From the NCBI GenBank assembly GCA_042408955.1, contig JBHOQQ010000015.1, forward strand, positions 1 to 12,768: a stretch of 12,768 bases of DNA. Reading direction: 5' to 3'. Below, in pieces: positions 12,766 to 12,768 of this stretch. This DNA is from CALGSZ01 sp042408955 (lineage in GTDB: Bacteria; Chloroflexota; Chloroflexia; Thermomicrobiales; UBA6265). The notes beneath the pieces were generated by a model. That model was not told the DNA's origin and did no database searches. It saw only the letters and a program-made list of their open reading frames with translations. The translations under genes and the position numbers were made by a program. Every line of letters starts with the position of its first letter. Position 1 is the first letter of the stretch.

Positions 12766-12768
12766 GAA

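Overview
The window is high-GC bacterial DNA. Most genes show clear Shine-Dalgarno sequences of the GGAGG or GGGGA type. The protein style and the REP-like GAGGC-GAA-GCCGAG intergenic hairpins resemble Chloroflexota, possibly the class Thermomicrobia. That placement is an inference from pattern memory and was not tested by search. I see no phage genes, insertion sequence, CRISPR array, tRNA or rRNA.

Layout. (1) Positions 1-2517, minus strand: a promoter, an FMN riboswitch, an intrinsic terminator and then two overlapping genes for Dpp/Opp/Nik-type ABC permeases. This is a riboswitch-attenuated transport operon whose ATPase and binding-protein genes are not in view. A C-rich, quadruplex-prone repeat tract lies downstream of the second permease. 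(2) Positions 2652-3068, plus strand: a small split-barrel flavin/F420-binding (PPOX-class) protein, divergent from the riboswitch operon. A perfect 13-bp hairpin separates it from the convergent gene for a small cysteine-rich protein (3145-3444, minus). (3) Positions 3975-8614, plus strand: class II fumarase (fumC), then a 983-residue c-di-GMP protein with an apparently dead receiver domain, three PAS domains, GGDEF and EAL. (4) Positions 8763-9446, plus strand: a Tat-exported protein with a His-rich tail, followed by about 670 bp of non-coding DNA holding several palindromes. (5) Positions 10114-12689, minus strand: a secreted two-repeat protein (Lipoprotein_15/COG4315 type), a 548-bp gap, and an adenylyltransferase of the MoeB/ThiF family with its rhodanese domain at the N-terminus. 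Overlapping inverted repeats lie upstream of that last gene.

The genes do not form one pathway. The most notable unit is the FMN-riboswitch-controlled permease pair. The simplest reading is uptake of riboflavin, or of a flavin precursor or analogue, by a peptide-type ABC importer, shut off when FMN is plentiful. The neighbouring PPOX-class protein may be a flavin user. The c-di-GMP protein keeps both the GGDEF and EAL catalytic motifs and the product-inhibition site, so it may switch direction under PAS control.
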